From JANNPJ01 sp965200525 (lineage in GTDB: Bacteria; Actinomycetota; Actinomycetes; Actinomycetales; Kineosporiaceae): a DNA stretch of 64,000 nt. The translations under genes and the position numbers were made by a program. Positions 41,561 through 50,165 of this stretch are shown one piece after another (the first letter of the stretch is position 1; each line of letters starts with the position of its first letter). Location of the stretch: positions 3,534,001 to 3,598,000 of the forward strand of contig OZ241368.1 of the NCBI GenBank assembly GCA_965200525.1. The letters are read 5' to 3'. A model generated the notes under the pieces. It saw only the letters and a list, made by a program, of their open reading frames with translations. It was not told the origin of the DNA and searched no databases.

Positions 41561-43387
41561 ATGCCTCCCTCTGCGCATGTCACCAACGGCGGGTACCTCC
41601 CGATCGAGGAGCACGCGATCGTGGGTGACCTGCGAACCGTGGCCCTGGTGGGCACCGACGGCACCATCGACTGGTACTGCCCGGCCCGGTTCGACGCGCC
41701 GTCCCTGTTCGCGGCCCTGCTCGACGCCAAGAAGGGCGGCCATTTCTCGCTGAGCTGCCGCACCTCGGCCCGGCCCCGACAGCTGTACCTGCCCGACACC
41801 AACATTTTGATGACCCGGTTCCTGGCCGCCGAGGCGGTCGGCGAGGTGATCGACTTCATGGTGCCCGAGACCAGTGGGACGGCGGCCCCGCGCGACCTGC
41901 TGGTCCGCCAGGCCCGGGCGGTACGCGGCCGGGCCACCTTCGAACTGGGCTGCCATCCGGCGTTCGACTACGCCCGGGCCCCGCACACGGTCCAGGTGAT
42001 CGACGGGGTGGGCGCGGTCTTCACCTCGGCCCTGGGGCGCTGCGTGCTGCGCACCGACGTCCCGTTGAAACTCGAGGGGGACGGCGTCGGGGCCACCTTC
42101 ACCCTGGACGAGGGCGAGACGGTCGACTTCGAACTGGAGTGGCAGGGCGAGATCCGGCCGCTGGTGCGCGGCGAGGCCGACCGGCTGTTCGAGAGCACGT
42201 CCGCGTTCTGGCAGAACTGGCTGGGGCAGTCCCGCTACACCGGTCGCTGGCGGGAGATGGTGCACCGCTCGGCCCTGGCCCTGAAGCTGCTGGTCTACCA
42301 CCCCACCGGGGCGCTGGTGGCCGCGCCGACGACGTCCCTGCCCGAGGAGCTCGGCGGGGTGCGCAACTGGGACTACCGGTACAGCTGGCTGCGGGATGCG
42401 GCCTTCACCATCTACTCCCTGATGCAGCTCGGCTTCCTGGAGGAGTCGGCCGCCTTCATGGACTGGGTCCAGAAACGCTGCGAGCAGGCCAGCCTGGAGC
42501 GCGACGTCATGATCATGTACTCGATCAACGGGGACGAGCACATCCCCGAGGTGATGCTCGACCACCTCGAGGGCTACCGGGGTTCGAAGCCGGTCCGGAT
42601 CGGCAACAACGCCGTGGGCCAACGGCAGATCGACGTCTACGGCGAACTGATGGACTCGGTCTACCTCTACAACCGCGAGGTGCCGATCTCCTACGACCTG
42701 TGGACGATGCTCTCGCGCCGGCTGGACTGGCTGGAGAAGCACTGGCAGGAGCCCGACGAGGGAATCTGGGAGGTGCGCGGGCCGCGACAGCGGTTCACCT
42801 ACTCGGCCCTGATGACCTGGGTCGCCTTCGACCGGGCCCAGCGACTGGCCCGCGACCGGGGCCTGCCCGCGCCGGTCGAGCGGTGGCGCAAGAACGCCAG
42901 CGCGGCCTACAAATTCGTCCAGCAGGAATGCTGGGACCCGGAGATCGGGGCGTACATGATGCACCCCGGCAGCGTTCACCTGGACGCGTCGGTGCTGGTG
43001 ATGCCGATCGTCCAGTTCGCCGGCCCGACGGATCCGCGGTTCCTGATGACCCTCGACCGGATCGGGGAGCAACTGGTCTCCGACAGCCTGGTCCATCGCT
43101 ACGCGATCACCGGGCACGACGGTCTGGCCGGGTCCGAGGGCACCTTCAACCTGTGCTCGTTCTGGTACGTCGACGCCCTGACCCGAGCGGGCCGACTCAA
43201 GGAGGCACGGACCGTCTTCGAGAAAATGCTGACCTACGCCAACCACGTCGGGCTGTACGCCGAGGAGATCGGGCCGTCCGGCGAGGCGCTCGGCAACTTT
43301 CCGCAGGCCTTCACCCACCTGGCGCTGATCAGCTCGGCCGTGAACCTGGACCGGGCCCTCGACAACGAGCCTCGCCGCCGCGCCTGA
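41561..43387 (+). CDS. Glycoside hydrolase family 15 protein (trehalase/glucoamylase-like)
   Basis: A 608-residue protein. The N-terminal beta domain (about 1-240) starts at IEEHAIVGDLRTVALVGTDGTIDWYC. The (alpha/alpha)6 barrel contains LPEELGGVRNWDYRYSWLRDAAFT (substrate-site motif of bacterial GH15), EPDEGIWEVRGPRQ with the general-acid Glu, and EGTFNLCSFWYVDALTRAG near the end with the base Glu region. Actinobacterial members hydrolyse alpha-glucosides such as trehalose. No signal peptide, so cytoplasmic. It has its own transcript. Confidence 0.88.
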   Translation: MPPSAHVTNGGYLPIEEHAIVGDLRTVALVGTDGTIDWYCPARFDAPSLFAALLDAKKGGHFSLSCRTSARPRQLYLPDTNILMTRFLAAEAVGEVIDFMVPETSGTAAPRDLLVRQARAVRGRATFELGCHPAFDYARAPHTVQVIDGVGAVFTSALGRCVLRTDVPLKLEGDGVGATFTLDEGETVDFELEWQGEIRPLVRGEADRLFESTSAFWQNWLGQSRYTGRWREMVHRSALALKLLVYHPTGALVAAPTTSLPEELGGVRNWDYRYSWLRDAAFTIYSLMQLGFLEESAAFMDWVQKRCEQASLERDVMIMYSINGDEHIPEVMLDHLEGYRGSKPVRIGNNAVGQRQIDVYGELMDSVYLYNREVPISYDLWTMLSRRLDWLEKHWQEPDEGIWEVRGPRQRFTYSALMTWVAFDRAQRLARDRGLPAPVERWRKNASAAYKFVQQECWDPEIGAYMMHPGSVHLDASVLVMPIVQFAGPTDPRFLMTLDRIGEQLVSDSLVHRYAITGHDGLAGSEGTFNLCSFWYVDALTRAGRLKEARTVFEKMLTYANHVGLYAEEIGPSGEALGNFPQAFTHLALISSAVNLDRALDNEPRRRA

Positions 43388-43525
43388 GCAGTCCTCAACC
43401 ACCAGCCGGTCGGTGATCCGCGGGCGGCACTGCCGCCGCAGCGCCGGTGCATTTCCGGCACATCGGCTGAGAACCCTCCGGTCTCGATTACCGCTGACTC
43501 GCTCCGGCCCGACACAATCGGGCTC

Positions 43526-45169
43526 GTGCCGTCGCTGCGCCTCCTCTCTGTCGCCGTCCTGGTCGGGATGGGGGCTGCTGCGGCCGCGGTCAGCGGGCTG
43601 ACCGGCTCGGACCACTCGGACCAGGCCGATGCCCCGACGTCGGCGGTGCGCGGGGGGTTGGTCGCAGGCGCCTCGGTCACCCCGTCGGCCACCGGTGCTC
43701 TCGACGTCCAGGCCGAGAACGCCCGTCCCGGCACCAAGGGGTGGCGGATCAGTCGGGCACAGGGGGGCCGAGCCGGCCTCGAGGCCTACGCCGGCGCGAT
43801 CTCGGTGCGGGCCGGCGAAGCGGTGCCGTTGCTGGTCAGTGGCCAGGGAGTGGTCCGGGTGACCGCCCTGCGGATCGGCTGGTACGGCGGAACCGGCGCT
43901 CGGCGCCAGTGGGAGGGCAGCCTGCGCGCTCATCCCGAACCCGCGGATCCGACCAAGTGGCAGGCTCGCGGCTGGGCCGTCACCACCGGTTGGCCCGAAG
44001 GTCACTATCTGCTGCGGCTCGACCAGACCGGCATCGGCCAGCAACCGGTCAGCCGGTACGTGCCGTTGACCATTCGCAGCGCCGACTCCCGCGGTCGGAT
44101 CCTGGTGCTCACCTCCCCCCTGAGCTGGCAGGCCGAGAACAGCCCCGCCTCAGCCGCCGACAGTTCACTGCCGCACGCCGCTTCGTTCGACCGGCCGTAC
44201 GCCTCCGGGTACGGAGCCGGCGGCTTCCTCGTCGATGATGACGGCCTGGTCGAGCAGGCCGAACGCAGTGGCCGGCCGTTGGCCTACGCCACTGACCACG
44301 ACCTCGCCGTCCACCCTGAACTGCTGGCCGGAGCCACGGCGATCCTGGTCGGCGGCGACAGCCGCTACTGGACGACGTCCTTGCGGTCCGCTGTTCGCAA
44401 GGCGGCAGATGCCGGCACGAACCTGGCCTTCTTCGGCACCGGAACCGGCTCGCGCCGAGTTGTTCTGGCCGATCAGGGCCGCACCGAGAAGATCCTCGGT
44501 GGCGCTCCTTCCAAGTCCGTCCGGCTCACCGGTCAGCGGCCCAGCTGCCCCGGCGCGTCCAGCAGTTCCACCGCCTTCACGGTCCCGGGCGGCGGGGTGG
44601 CCGGTTGGAACGTGGCCAACGAGGCCTGGTGGGGCTACCGCGGCACCAAGATCCACACTGGCGACGTCGTGCCTGGCCTCGTCGCCGCGAGCGCCGACCG
44701 ATCATCCGCCACCGCTACGGCCCGTATCTACGGAACGACCAAGCCCTCATCGTCCAGTTCCGCTGCGTCCAGCTCCACTCCCTCCGGTTCCGCTTCGCCT
44801 GGCTCCGCCTCGTCTGGGTCTGCCCCCTCATCAGCCAAGGGTGCTCCTGCCCCCGTGGCGCAGGTGTTGGCTTTCACCCAGATCAACTGCGGTCCATCGG
44901 GCAGCGATGTTCAGGCTGCTGTCCAGAGCGCCGTCTACCAGGTCCGATCATCGAAGGCCGGAGTCTTCGCCACCGGCGCGGGACAGTGGGTTTGTTCGCT
45001 CGCTGACGTCTGCATCGATTCCTCTGGCTCTCCAGTCACAGTGAAGCCTCGGACCCGCCGTTTCGCGCGCAAGGTCACCTTGAACGTGATCGATGCCTTC
45101 GCTACCGCCAAGGCCGGACGCCACTACCCGGCGCACGACTCCGTGGCACAGTACGCCCTACTCCGTTGA
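43526..45169 (+). CDS. Secreted protein with N,N-dimethylformamidase-like domain
   Basis: A 547-residue protein. A signal peptide covers about residues 1-26 (LLSVAVLVGMGAAAAAVSG). The exported region shows VQAENARPGTKGWRISRAQ, VTALRIGWYGGTGARRQWEG, LTSPLSWQAENSP, YATDHDLAVHPELL and EAWWGYRGTKI, matching the large-subunit-like domain of DMFase proteins. A Ser-rich linker (about 408-440) precedes the C-terminal helix-rich tail. Start GTG at 43526. Whether it hydrolyses an amide is not shown; several secreted members may act on surface sugars or bind them. Confidence 0.75.
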   Translation: MPSLRLLSVAVLVGMGAAAAAVSGLTGSDHSDQADAPTSAVRGGLVAGASVTPSATGALDVQAENARPGTKGWRISRAQGGRAGLEAYAGAISVRAGEAVPLLVSGQGVVRVTALRIGWYGGTGARRQWEGSLRAHPEPADPTKWQARGWAVTTGWPEGHYLLRLDQTGIGQQPVSRYVPLTIRSADSRGRILVLTSPLSWQAENSPASAADSSLPHAASFDRPYASGYGAGGFLVDDDGLVEQAERSGRPLAYATDHDLAVHPELLAGATAILVGGDSRYWTTSLRSAVRKAADAGTNLAFFGTGTGSRRVVLADQGRTEKILGGAPSKSVRLTGQRPSCPGASSSSTAFTVPGGGVAGWNVANEAWWGYRGTKIHTGDVVPGLVAASADRSSATATARIYGTTKPSSSSSAASSSTPSGSASPGSASSGSAPSSAKGAPAPVAQVLAFTQINCGPSGSDVQAAVQSAVYQVRSSKAGVFATGAGQWVCSLADVCIDSSGSPVTVKPRTRRFARKVTLNVIDAFATAKAGRHYPAHDSVAQYALLR

Positions 45170-45449
45170 CCTACGGATTCAGCATTCCGTTGACTTATGG
45201 AATCAGCTTCGGCCAAGCGCGCAGCTCCCTCCGGAAGACGCGATTGCCGGCAGCAGCCAGAGTGATCGGTCTGCGGCGGTCGGCTGGTTCTGACGGATCG
45301 GCGGTCCTGGGTGGCAGATCGGACGAGTCGCCGGGGCGGGGAGACCTCGTGGCCGAGGACGGTTCCGCGGAACCGGGTGACCTACCGATCGAGTCGAGCG
45401 TCGCCTCCGGCAACAGGTCAGGGCTTGTCTCCAGGCCACCCTCGAACCT

Positions 45450-46355
45450 GGTTCCGGCGCTAGTTTGCCATGGCCGAGATGGTCTGCTCGGCGGTCAGTG
45501 CCCCGATTCACGCTCCTTGCGCCGACGTCATCGTGTCCATCGACGCCGATGCGCTCCGCGAAGCCTGCAACGAGAGGGGCCAACAGCCGGAGACCGCTGA
45601 GGCCTTCACTCAGGCCGAGGCTACGGGGAACGCCGGCTCAAGCGCTTTTGATCAGGCTGCCACTGGCCCGGAGAGCCCTCGCTCGGACAGCACCGGCCCG
45701 CAGGGCAGCGGCTCGCCCCGCACCGTTTCGGGGGGCACTGGTTCGGGGTCGCCGGTTCAGGGGCAGGAAGCGTGATCGGCCGGCCTGTTGTGGGCCGAGG
45801 CCGACTCGATGATGGACCCGCGCTGAGCGATTCGGTGATTCGTCGCCTGCTTGACGACAGCTGGTTGAGGGCGGCAGTGCTGGACCGAGACGGTCGGACG
45901 GTCGATCTGGGGCGAGCCCGGCGGGCACCCAACGCGGCCCAGCTGCTGGCGCTGTGGCGGCGTGACCGGGGGTGCGCGCGGTTCCGGGATGTGGACGAAT
46001 CCGCTTTCTGCACGCTCACCACGTCGTCTTCTGGTCGCAGGGCGGGGAGACGAACCTCGACAACTTGGTCCTGCTTTGTGGCGATCATCATCGAGCGCTT
46101 CACGAGGGGGCGTTCGCGGTGCGGTCACTCGGTCGCCAGCGGTTCAGCTTCCACGCTCCCGACGGCTCTTCTTATGCGGCGAGTCCGCGGACTGAAGGTT
46201 CCGCCGACGCGCTCAAGGCGCGCTACGCCTGGGTGGGATCCGAGGACATCCTGCCGGACTGGAACGGAACTCCGATGGGTGACGGGTGGGCCGTGGGCGC
46301 CTATCTGGACATCTGGACATCTGGACATCTGGTCGGCCAGAGCCCGGGCCCGTAG
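45450..46355 (+). pseudogene. Decayed DUF222-HNH endonuclease gene
   Basis: Parts of one protein lie in different frames. Around 45450-45600 a frame reads AMAEMVCSA and ADVIVSIDADALREA, the end of DUF222, then a linker to about 45775. From 45772 another frame reads VVGRGRLDDGPALSDSVIRR and LGRARRAPNAAQLLALWRRD. Near 45982 it shifts again to PGCGRIRFLHAHHVVFWSQG, GGETNLDNLVLLCGDHHRAL, the HNH core. Three frame changes and the loss of the DUF222 N-terminus show it is not functional. DUF222/HNH genes are dispersed repeats in actinobacteria. Third positions are less GC-rich than in neighbours. Confidence 0.8.
46303..46332. repeat. 8-base tandem repeat ATCTGGAC, 3.75 copies
   Basis: Units at 46303, 46311, 46319, and a partial one at 46327-46332. 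It lies within the last codons of the decayed HNH gene. The unit length is not a multiple of 3, so copy change alters the frame. Confidence 0.9.
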
Positions 46356-46463
46356 AGAAGCAGAGGCTCAGACCAGAGCAGCCAGTTGAACGGAGCCGGG
46401 CTGGAGAAGGTGAGAGCCGTGGCCGGCGCGCACCAGCCTGCGTCGGCCCGCGCCGGTCGTGGC

Positions 46464-46506
46464 CAGGCGGGGGCCAAGCGGGGGTCAGGCGGGGGTCAGG
46501 CGGGGT
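46464..46506. repeat. 11-base G-rich tandem repeat, four imperfect copies
   Basis: Copies of CAGGCGGGGGT or close variants at 46464, 46475, 46486 and 46497, followed by more G-runs to about 46550. The gap to the aldo/keto reductase at 46664 holds no gene. Confidence 0.8.
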
Positions 46507-46663
46507 CGGGACGGGGCCAGGGCCCGGGCCGGGGCCGGGCTGGGAACAACCGGCTCGGCCGCTGACTTGGCTGATTGAGAGGGCGCCGAGTGGCTGGGCG
46601 ACTGAAGTCGGGTGACGCTGCTTCGAAAGGCTCCACGAGAACTTCAAGTGAAGGACGTGTTCT

Positions 46664-47521
46664 GTGACTAACGCTTCCGCTTCCGGTACGTACTCGATCG
46701 GTGGGGATCTCCCGGTTACCCGGTTGGGCTACGGCACCATGCAGTTGACCGGTCCTGGGGTCTGGGGTGATCCGCGTGATCCGGACGAAGCCGTTCGGGT
46801 GCTGCGGCGGGCCGTCGAGCTCGGGGTGAACTTCTTCGACACGGCCGACTCGTACGGCCCGGTTGTCGCTGAGCAGTTGCTGCGCAAGGCGCTTCATCCC
46901 TACGGGGAGGACATCGTGATCGCGACCAAGGCAGGCCTGAGCCGTTCCGGCCCCGGTGACTGGCGCCCTCTGGGGCGTCCGGAATACCTGCGCCAGCAGG
47001 CGGAGATGAGCCTGCGTCACCTGGGCCTGGATCGGATACCGCTGTTCCAGTTGCACCGCATCGACCCCCAGGTGCCGCTGAGCGACCAGGTCGGTGAGCT
47101 GAAACTGCTTCAGGACGAGGGAAAGATCGCTCATATCGGGCTTTCCGAGGTCAGCGTCGATGAGGTCACCGCCGCGGGGGAGTTCGCCACCATCGCGAGC
47201 GTGCAGAACCTCTACAACCTGGGCAATCGCAGCTCCGAGGCACTGCTTGAGCACGCCGAGGCCAACGACATCGCGTTCATTCCGTGGTTCCCGCTGGCGA
47301 CCGGCAAGCTGGCCCAGCCCGGCGGGCCGCTGGACGAGATCGCGAGCCGGCTCGGAGCCACGCCGTCGCAGTTGGCTCTGGCCTGGTTGCTTCACCGGTC
47401 GCCGGTGATGCTGCCGATTCCGGGTACGTCCTCGGTGGACCATCTCGAGGACAACGTGGCGGCCGCGGACCTCAAGCTGTCGTCCGAGGATCTGGACACC
47501 CTGACGGCAGCCGTTGCCTGA
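46664..47521 (+). CDS. Aldo/keto reductase
   Basis: A 285-residue NADPH-dependent TIM-barrel oxidoreductase. RLGYGTMQLTG is at the N-terminus; VNFFDTADSYGP carries the catalytic Asp and Tyr; VIATKAGLSR carries the Lys; FQLHRIDPQVP the His. The cofactor C-terminal part has PIPGTSSVDHLEDNVAA. GTG start at 46664 with AAGGAC about 9 bases upstream. It stands alone between the decayed HNH gene and the permease cluster. Confidence 0.9.
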   Translation: MTNASASGTYSIGGDLPVTRLGYGTMQLTGPGVWGDPRDPDEAVRVLRRAVELGVNFFDTADSYGPVVAEQLLRKALHPYGEDIVIATKAGLSRSGPGDWRPLGRPEYLRQQAEMSLRHLGLDRIPLFQLHRIDPQVPLSDQVGELKLLQDEGKIAHIGLSEVSVDEVTAAGEFATIASVQNLYNLGNRSSEALLEHAEANDIAFIPWFPLATGKLAQPGGPLDEIASRLGATPSQLALAWLLHRSPVMLPIPGTSSVDHLEDNVAAADLKLSSEDLDTLTAAVA

Positions 47522-47610
47522 CCGCAGCTGAGGGTTGAGGCGTCGAAACGCTGATGTGGCCACCGCTTGGCGCCGGTCAGTGGGGCGGAAGCGGTGACCA
47601 CATCGTGCGG

Positions 47611-47650
47611 TGCGGTGCTGTGCGGTGCTGTGCGGGGCTGTGCGGGGCGG
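47611..47650. repeat. 10-base tandem repeat TGCGGTGCTG, about four copies
   Basis: Two exact copies (47611-47630) and two variants (TGCGGGGCTG, TGCGGGGCGG) to 47650, directly beyond the permease stop codon. The 152-base gap to the aldo/keto reductase holds no gene. Confidence 0.85.
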
Positions 47651-47673
47651 TGCCGGCGGGGGCCGGGCTGCGG

Positions 47674-49263
47674 CTATTCGGCGGCGACCTCGCGGTTCTC
47701 GTCGAGAGGCTCCAGTTTCAGGGCCATGAAGGCGAAACAGGTCACGGCGAAGAACAGGTAGCCGAGGCTGACCTGCGGATTGGCGGCCCATTCGACCTTC
47801 TCGCCGTGGATCAGGCCGATCCAGGACAGGGCCGCGCCGAACAGGGCGAAGAGTCCGGCCTGGAAGAACTTGCGGTCGATGATGAAGGCCACGATGGCAC
47901 CGAGGATGAGGCCGGCCAGGATGGCCCCCTCACCGAGGATCTTCGTGCCGTTGTAGATCACTCCGGCGCCGACGATGTTCTTCTCGCCGACCTCAGCGGC
48001 GCTGGTGCCGGCGGCGGCCAGCACGTTGTCCATCAGGCCGGTCGCCCACTGGGCGATGTTCGGGATCAACGCGGCGATGATCGCGGCAGCGTGCACCTTG
48101 GGCGAGGCGTTGAACGCCTGAGCTCCGATCATGAAGCCGATGAAGAGCAGGATCGGCACGATCGCCGGGATCGGCAGCAGGGCGTTGAGCAGGCCGAACA
48201 GCCCGAGGAAGCACATCAGGGCGATCACCGCGCCGCTGGCCATCGAGTAACCGGTACGGCCGCCGGCGTCCTTCCAGCCCGGGTGGCCGATGTAGACCGC
48301 GGGCGGGAACGGCGAGCCGAGGCAGGAACCGATGACGGCGCCCGTACCGTCGGCCAGTAGGACGGCCCGCAGGTTGTAGTTGTCGCCGGCGGCGGCGGCG
48401 CTCTCGACGTTGGTCATTGCCTCGGTGAAGTTGTACACGCCCAGCGGGATGGCCGTGGCCAGCAGTGGCGAGACGTCCTTCAACCCGTTGATCAGGTGAC
48501 TCAGTTCCAGCGACGGCAGAGCCAGCGAGATCTCCTTGACGCCGTCACTCACGGCCGGAGTGTCCATGTAGCCGCCGATCCAGGCGATCGCCGTCCCGAC
48601 GAGCAGGGCGGCCAGGCCCATCGGGAAGTTGCCGGGCAGCCGGACACCGGCCAGGAAGCCGATCAAGATCAGGCCGAGCACCGGGAACGCGATCCAGGCG
48701 GCCTCCCACATCTGGGCCGCCGGGCGCATCGAGATGAAGGTGATCGAGATACCGGCCAGCGTGCCCAGCATCGCCGCCCGCGGCGTGTACTTGCGGATGT
48801 AGGGCCCGACGAAGGCCCCGATCAGCACGATGATGCCGATCACGAAGGCCCAGGCGATACCCGCCTCCCAGGCCTTGATCGGGTCCTTCGTCTTCAGGTA
48901 GATCGGCAGCATGATGACGAAGACGACGATGAACATGTGCGGCACGCTGGGGCCGTAGGGCAGCGCCGCGACGTCCGAACGGTTCTCCTTGCGGGCCAGG
49001 CGGCGTCCGAGGAACGAGTAGAAGATGTTGCCGAGCACCAGGGCGATGCCGAGGGCCGGCAGGATCGTGCCGAAGACGTCGTCCTTGGGGAGCTGGATCA
49101 CCCCGACCATCAGCCCGGTCAGCACCAGGACGTTGACCAGGATGTTGAATCCGAGGCCGAAGAAGGCGTTGGTGTCGCCGCTCACCCAGTAGGGCAGGTT
49201 GAGACCGCCGCCCTGGGACGGTGGAGCCGGCTCGGGCCGGGCGTCAGTAGCAGTCGTGGACAT
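47674..49263 (-). CDS. NCS2/AzgA-like permease
   Basis: A 529-residue membrane protein with about 12-14 hydrophobic segments. LNLPYWVSGDTNAFFGLGFN at the N-terminus, RSDVAALPYGPSVPHMF, VGPYIRKYTPRAAMLGTLAG, PLGVYNFTEAMTNVESAAAA and PPAVYIGHPGWKDAGGRTGY are in the positions of NCS2-type nucleobase permeases (AGZA branch). ATG at 49263. It is the last gene of a GntR/amidase/hydrolase/permease cluster. By context it may import biuret, a ureide, a pyrimidine or a related nitrogen compound. Substrate is not certain. Confidence 0.75.
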   Translation of the reverse strand: MSTTATDARPEPAPPSQGGGLNLPYWVSGDTNAFFGLGFNILVNVLVLTGLMVGVIQLPKDDVFGTILPALGIALVLGNIFYSFLGRRLARKENRSDVAALPYGPSVPHMFIVVFVIMLPIYLKTKDPIKAWEAGIAWAFVIGIIVLIGAFVGPYIRKYTPRAAMLGTLAGISITFISMRPAAQMWEAAWIAFPVLGLILIGFLAGVRLPGNFPMGLAALLVGTAIAWIGGYMDTPAVSDGVKEISLALPSLELSHLINGLKDVSPLLATAIPLGVYNFTEAMTNVESAAAAGDNYNLRAVLLADGTGAVIGSCLGSPFPPAVYIGHPGWKDAGGRTGYSMASGAVIALMCFLGLFGLLNALLPIPAIVPILLFIGFMIGAQAFNASPKVHAAAIIAALIPNIAQWATGLMDNVLAAAGTSAAEVGEKNIVGAGVIYNGTKILGEGAILAGLILGAIVAFIIDRKFFQAGLFALFGAALSWIGLIHGEKVEWAANPQVSLGYLFFAVTCFAFMALKLEPLDENREVAAE

Positions 49264-49286
49264 GATTTCTCCTCAGCGGGACGGGC

Positions 49287-50045
49287 TCAGGACGCCGAAG
49301 CGGCGGACGCCGCGGGGGCGGGAACGGCAGGCGGTTCTGAAGGAGCCTCTGGAGCGTCGGACAGAGCCGACAGGCCGGCCACGAAGCCGGCTGCCGGTGC
49401 GACCCAGCCGAAGATGCCGCCCTGTGCGGCGATCATCTGCAACCCGATCCGCTGGAAATCCGGGAAGTACGAGCCGACGCAGTCCGCGAGCACCAGGCAC
49501 TCGTAACCGCGATCGTTCGCCTCCCGGACCGTGGTGTGCACGCACACCTCCGTGGTCACCCCGGTGACCACGAGCTTGGTGATCCCCCGCTCGGCCAGGA
49601 TCTCGGCGAAGTCGGTGGCGTAGAAGGCGCCCTTGCCGGGCTTGTCCACCACGTACTCGCCCTCGATCGGGTAGAGCTCGGGGATGATGTCGTGCCCCTT
49701 CTCGCCCCGGATCAGGATCCGCCCGTTCGGGGTTGGGTCACCGATCCGCTGCGAGGGCTTGCCCCGGTTCAGCTTGGCCGGCGGGCAGTCGGACAGGTCC
49801 GGCAGGTGACCCTCGCGAGTGTGGATGACGACCATCCCGGCGTCTCGGGCCTTTTCCAGGACGTCGGCGAGAACCGGGATGACGGCGCGGAGCTGGCTGA
49901 CGTCGTTGCCGAGGCTCTCCCCGAAGCCGCCGGGCTCGACGAAGTCGCGCTGCATGTCGATGATGACCAGGGCGGTGTCGTCGAGCGAGAACTCGAACGG
50001 GTAGGGCTCGGCCGGCACGCTCGCTGTCGGGTCGAGTTCGGACAT
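49287..50045 (-). CDS. Isochorismatase-fold cysteine hydrolase, biuret-hydrolase-like
   Basis: A 252-residue hydrolase. The triad residues sit in VIIDMQRDFVEPGG (Asp), VDKPGKGAFYATDF (Lys) and VTTEVCVHTTVREANDRGY (Cys). Short segments HTREGHLPDLSDCPPAKL and RGKPSQRIGDP are typical of the group that includes biuret amidohydrolase, which would produce allophanate. ATG at 50045 has GAGGAG 5 bases upstream; the C-terminus ends in an Ala/Pro/Ser-rich tail. It directly follows the allophanate-hydrolase-like gene and precedes the permease. Ureidoacrylate-type activity remains possible. Confidence 0.75.
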   Translation of the reverse strand: MSELDPTASVPAEPYPFEFSLDDTALVIIDMQRDFVEPGGFGESLGNDVSQLRAVIPVLADVLEKARDAGMVVIHTREGHLPDLSDCPPAKLNRGKPSQRIGDPTPNGRILIRGEKGHDIIPELYPIEGEYVVDKPGKGAFYATDFAEILAERGITKLVVTGVTTEVCVHTTVREANDRGYECLVLADCVGSYFPDFQRIGLQMIAAQGGIFGWVAPAAGFVAGLSALSDAPEAPSEPPAVPAPAASAASAS

Positions 50046-50079
50046 GGTTGCTCCTCGGTGAAAAGCGTTCAACTGGGAT

Positions 50080-50123
50080 GGTTCTCGTTCAGCTGGTTCT
50101 CGTTCAGCGTGGTTCTCGTTCAG
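50080..50123. repeat. Three direct copies of GGTTCTCGTTCAG between hydrolase and amidase genes
   Basis: Exact 13-base copies at 50080-50092, 50095-50107 and 50111-50123, spaced by 2 and 3 bases. They fill the gap between the amidase stop (50166) and the hydrolase start (50045), and are less GC-rich than the surroundings. Confidence 0.9.
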
Positions 50124-50165
50124 TGCGGTGTTTTGGGAGGTCGAGCTGTCGGGGCGGTGCCTGGT

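Noticed and set aside
41312..44044. A 910-codon minus-strand open frame opposite the GH15 and DMFase-like genes
   Set aside because: Composition (Gln, His, Gly, Arg, Pro) and lack of motifs show it is a shadow of plus-strand genes.
45166..45470. A separate gene upstream of the HNH remnant
   Set aside because: The frame lacks a ribosome site and domain content, and its end partly matches the decayed DUF222 region in another frame.
46434..46550. G-rich repeats as a possible CRISPR array
   Set aside because: Units are adjacent 11-base copies without spacers, and no cas gene is present.
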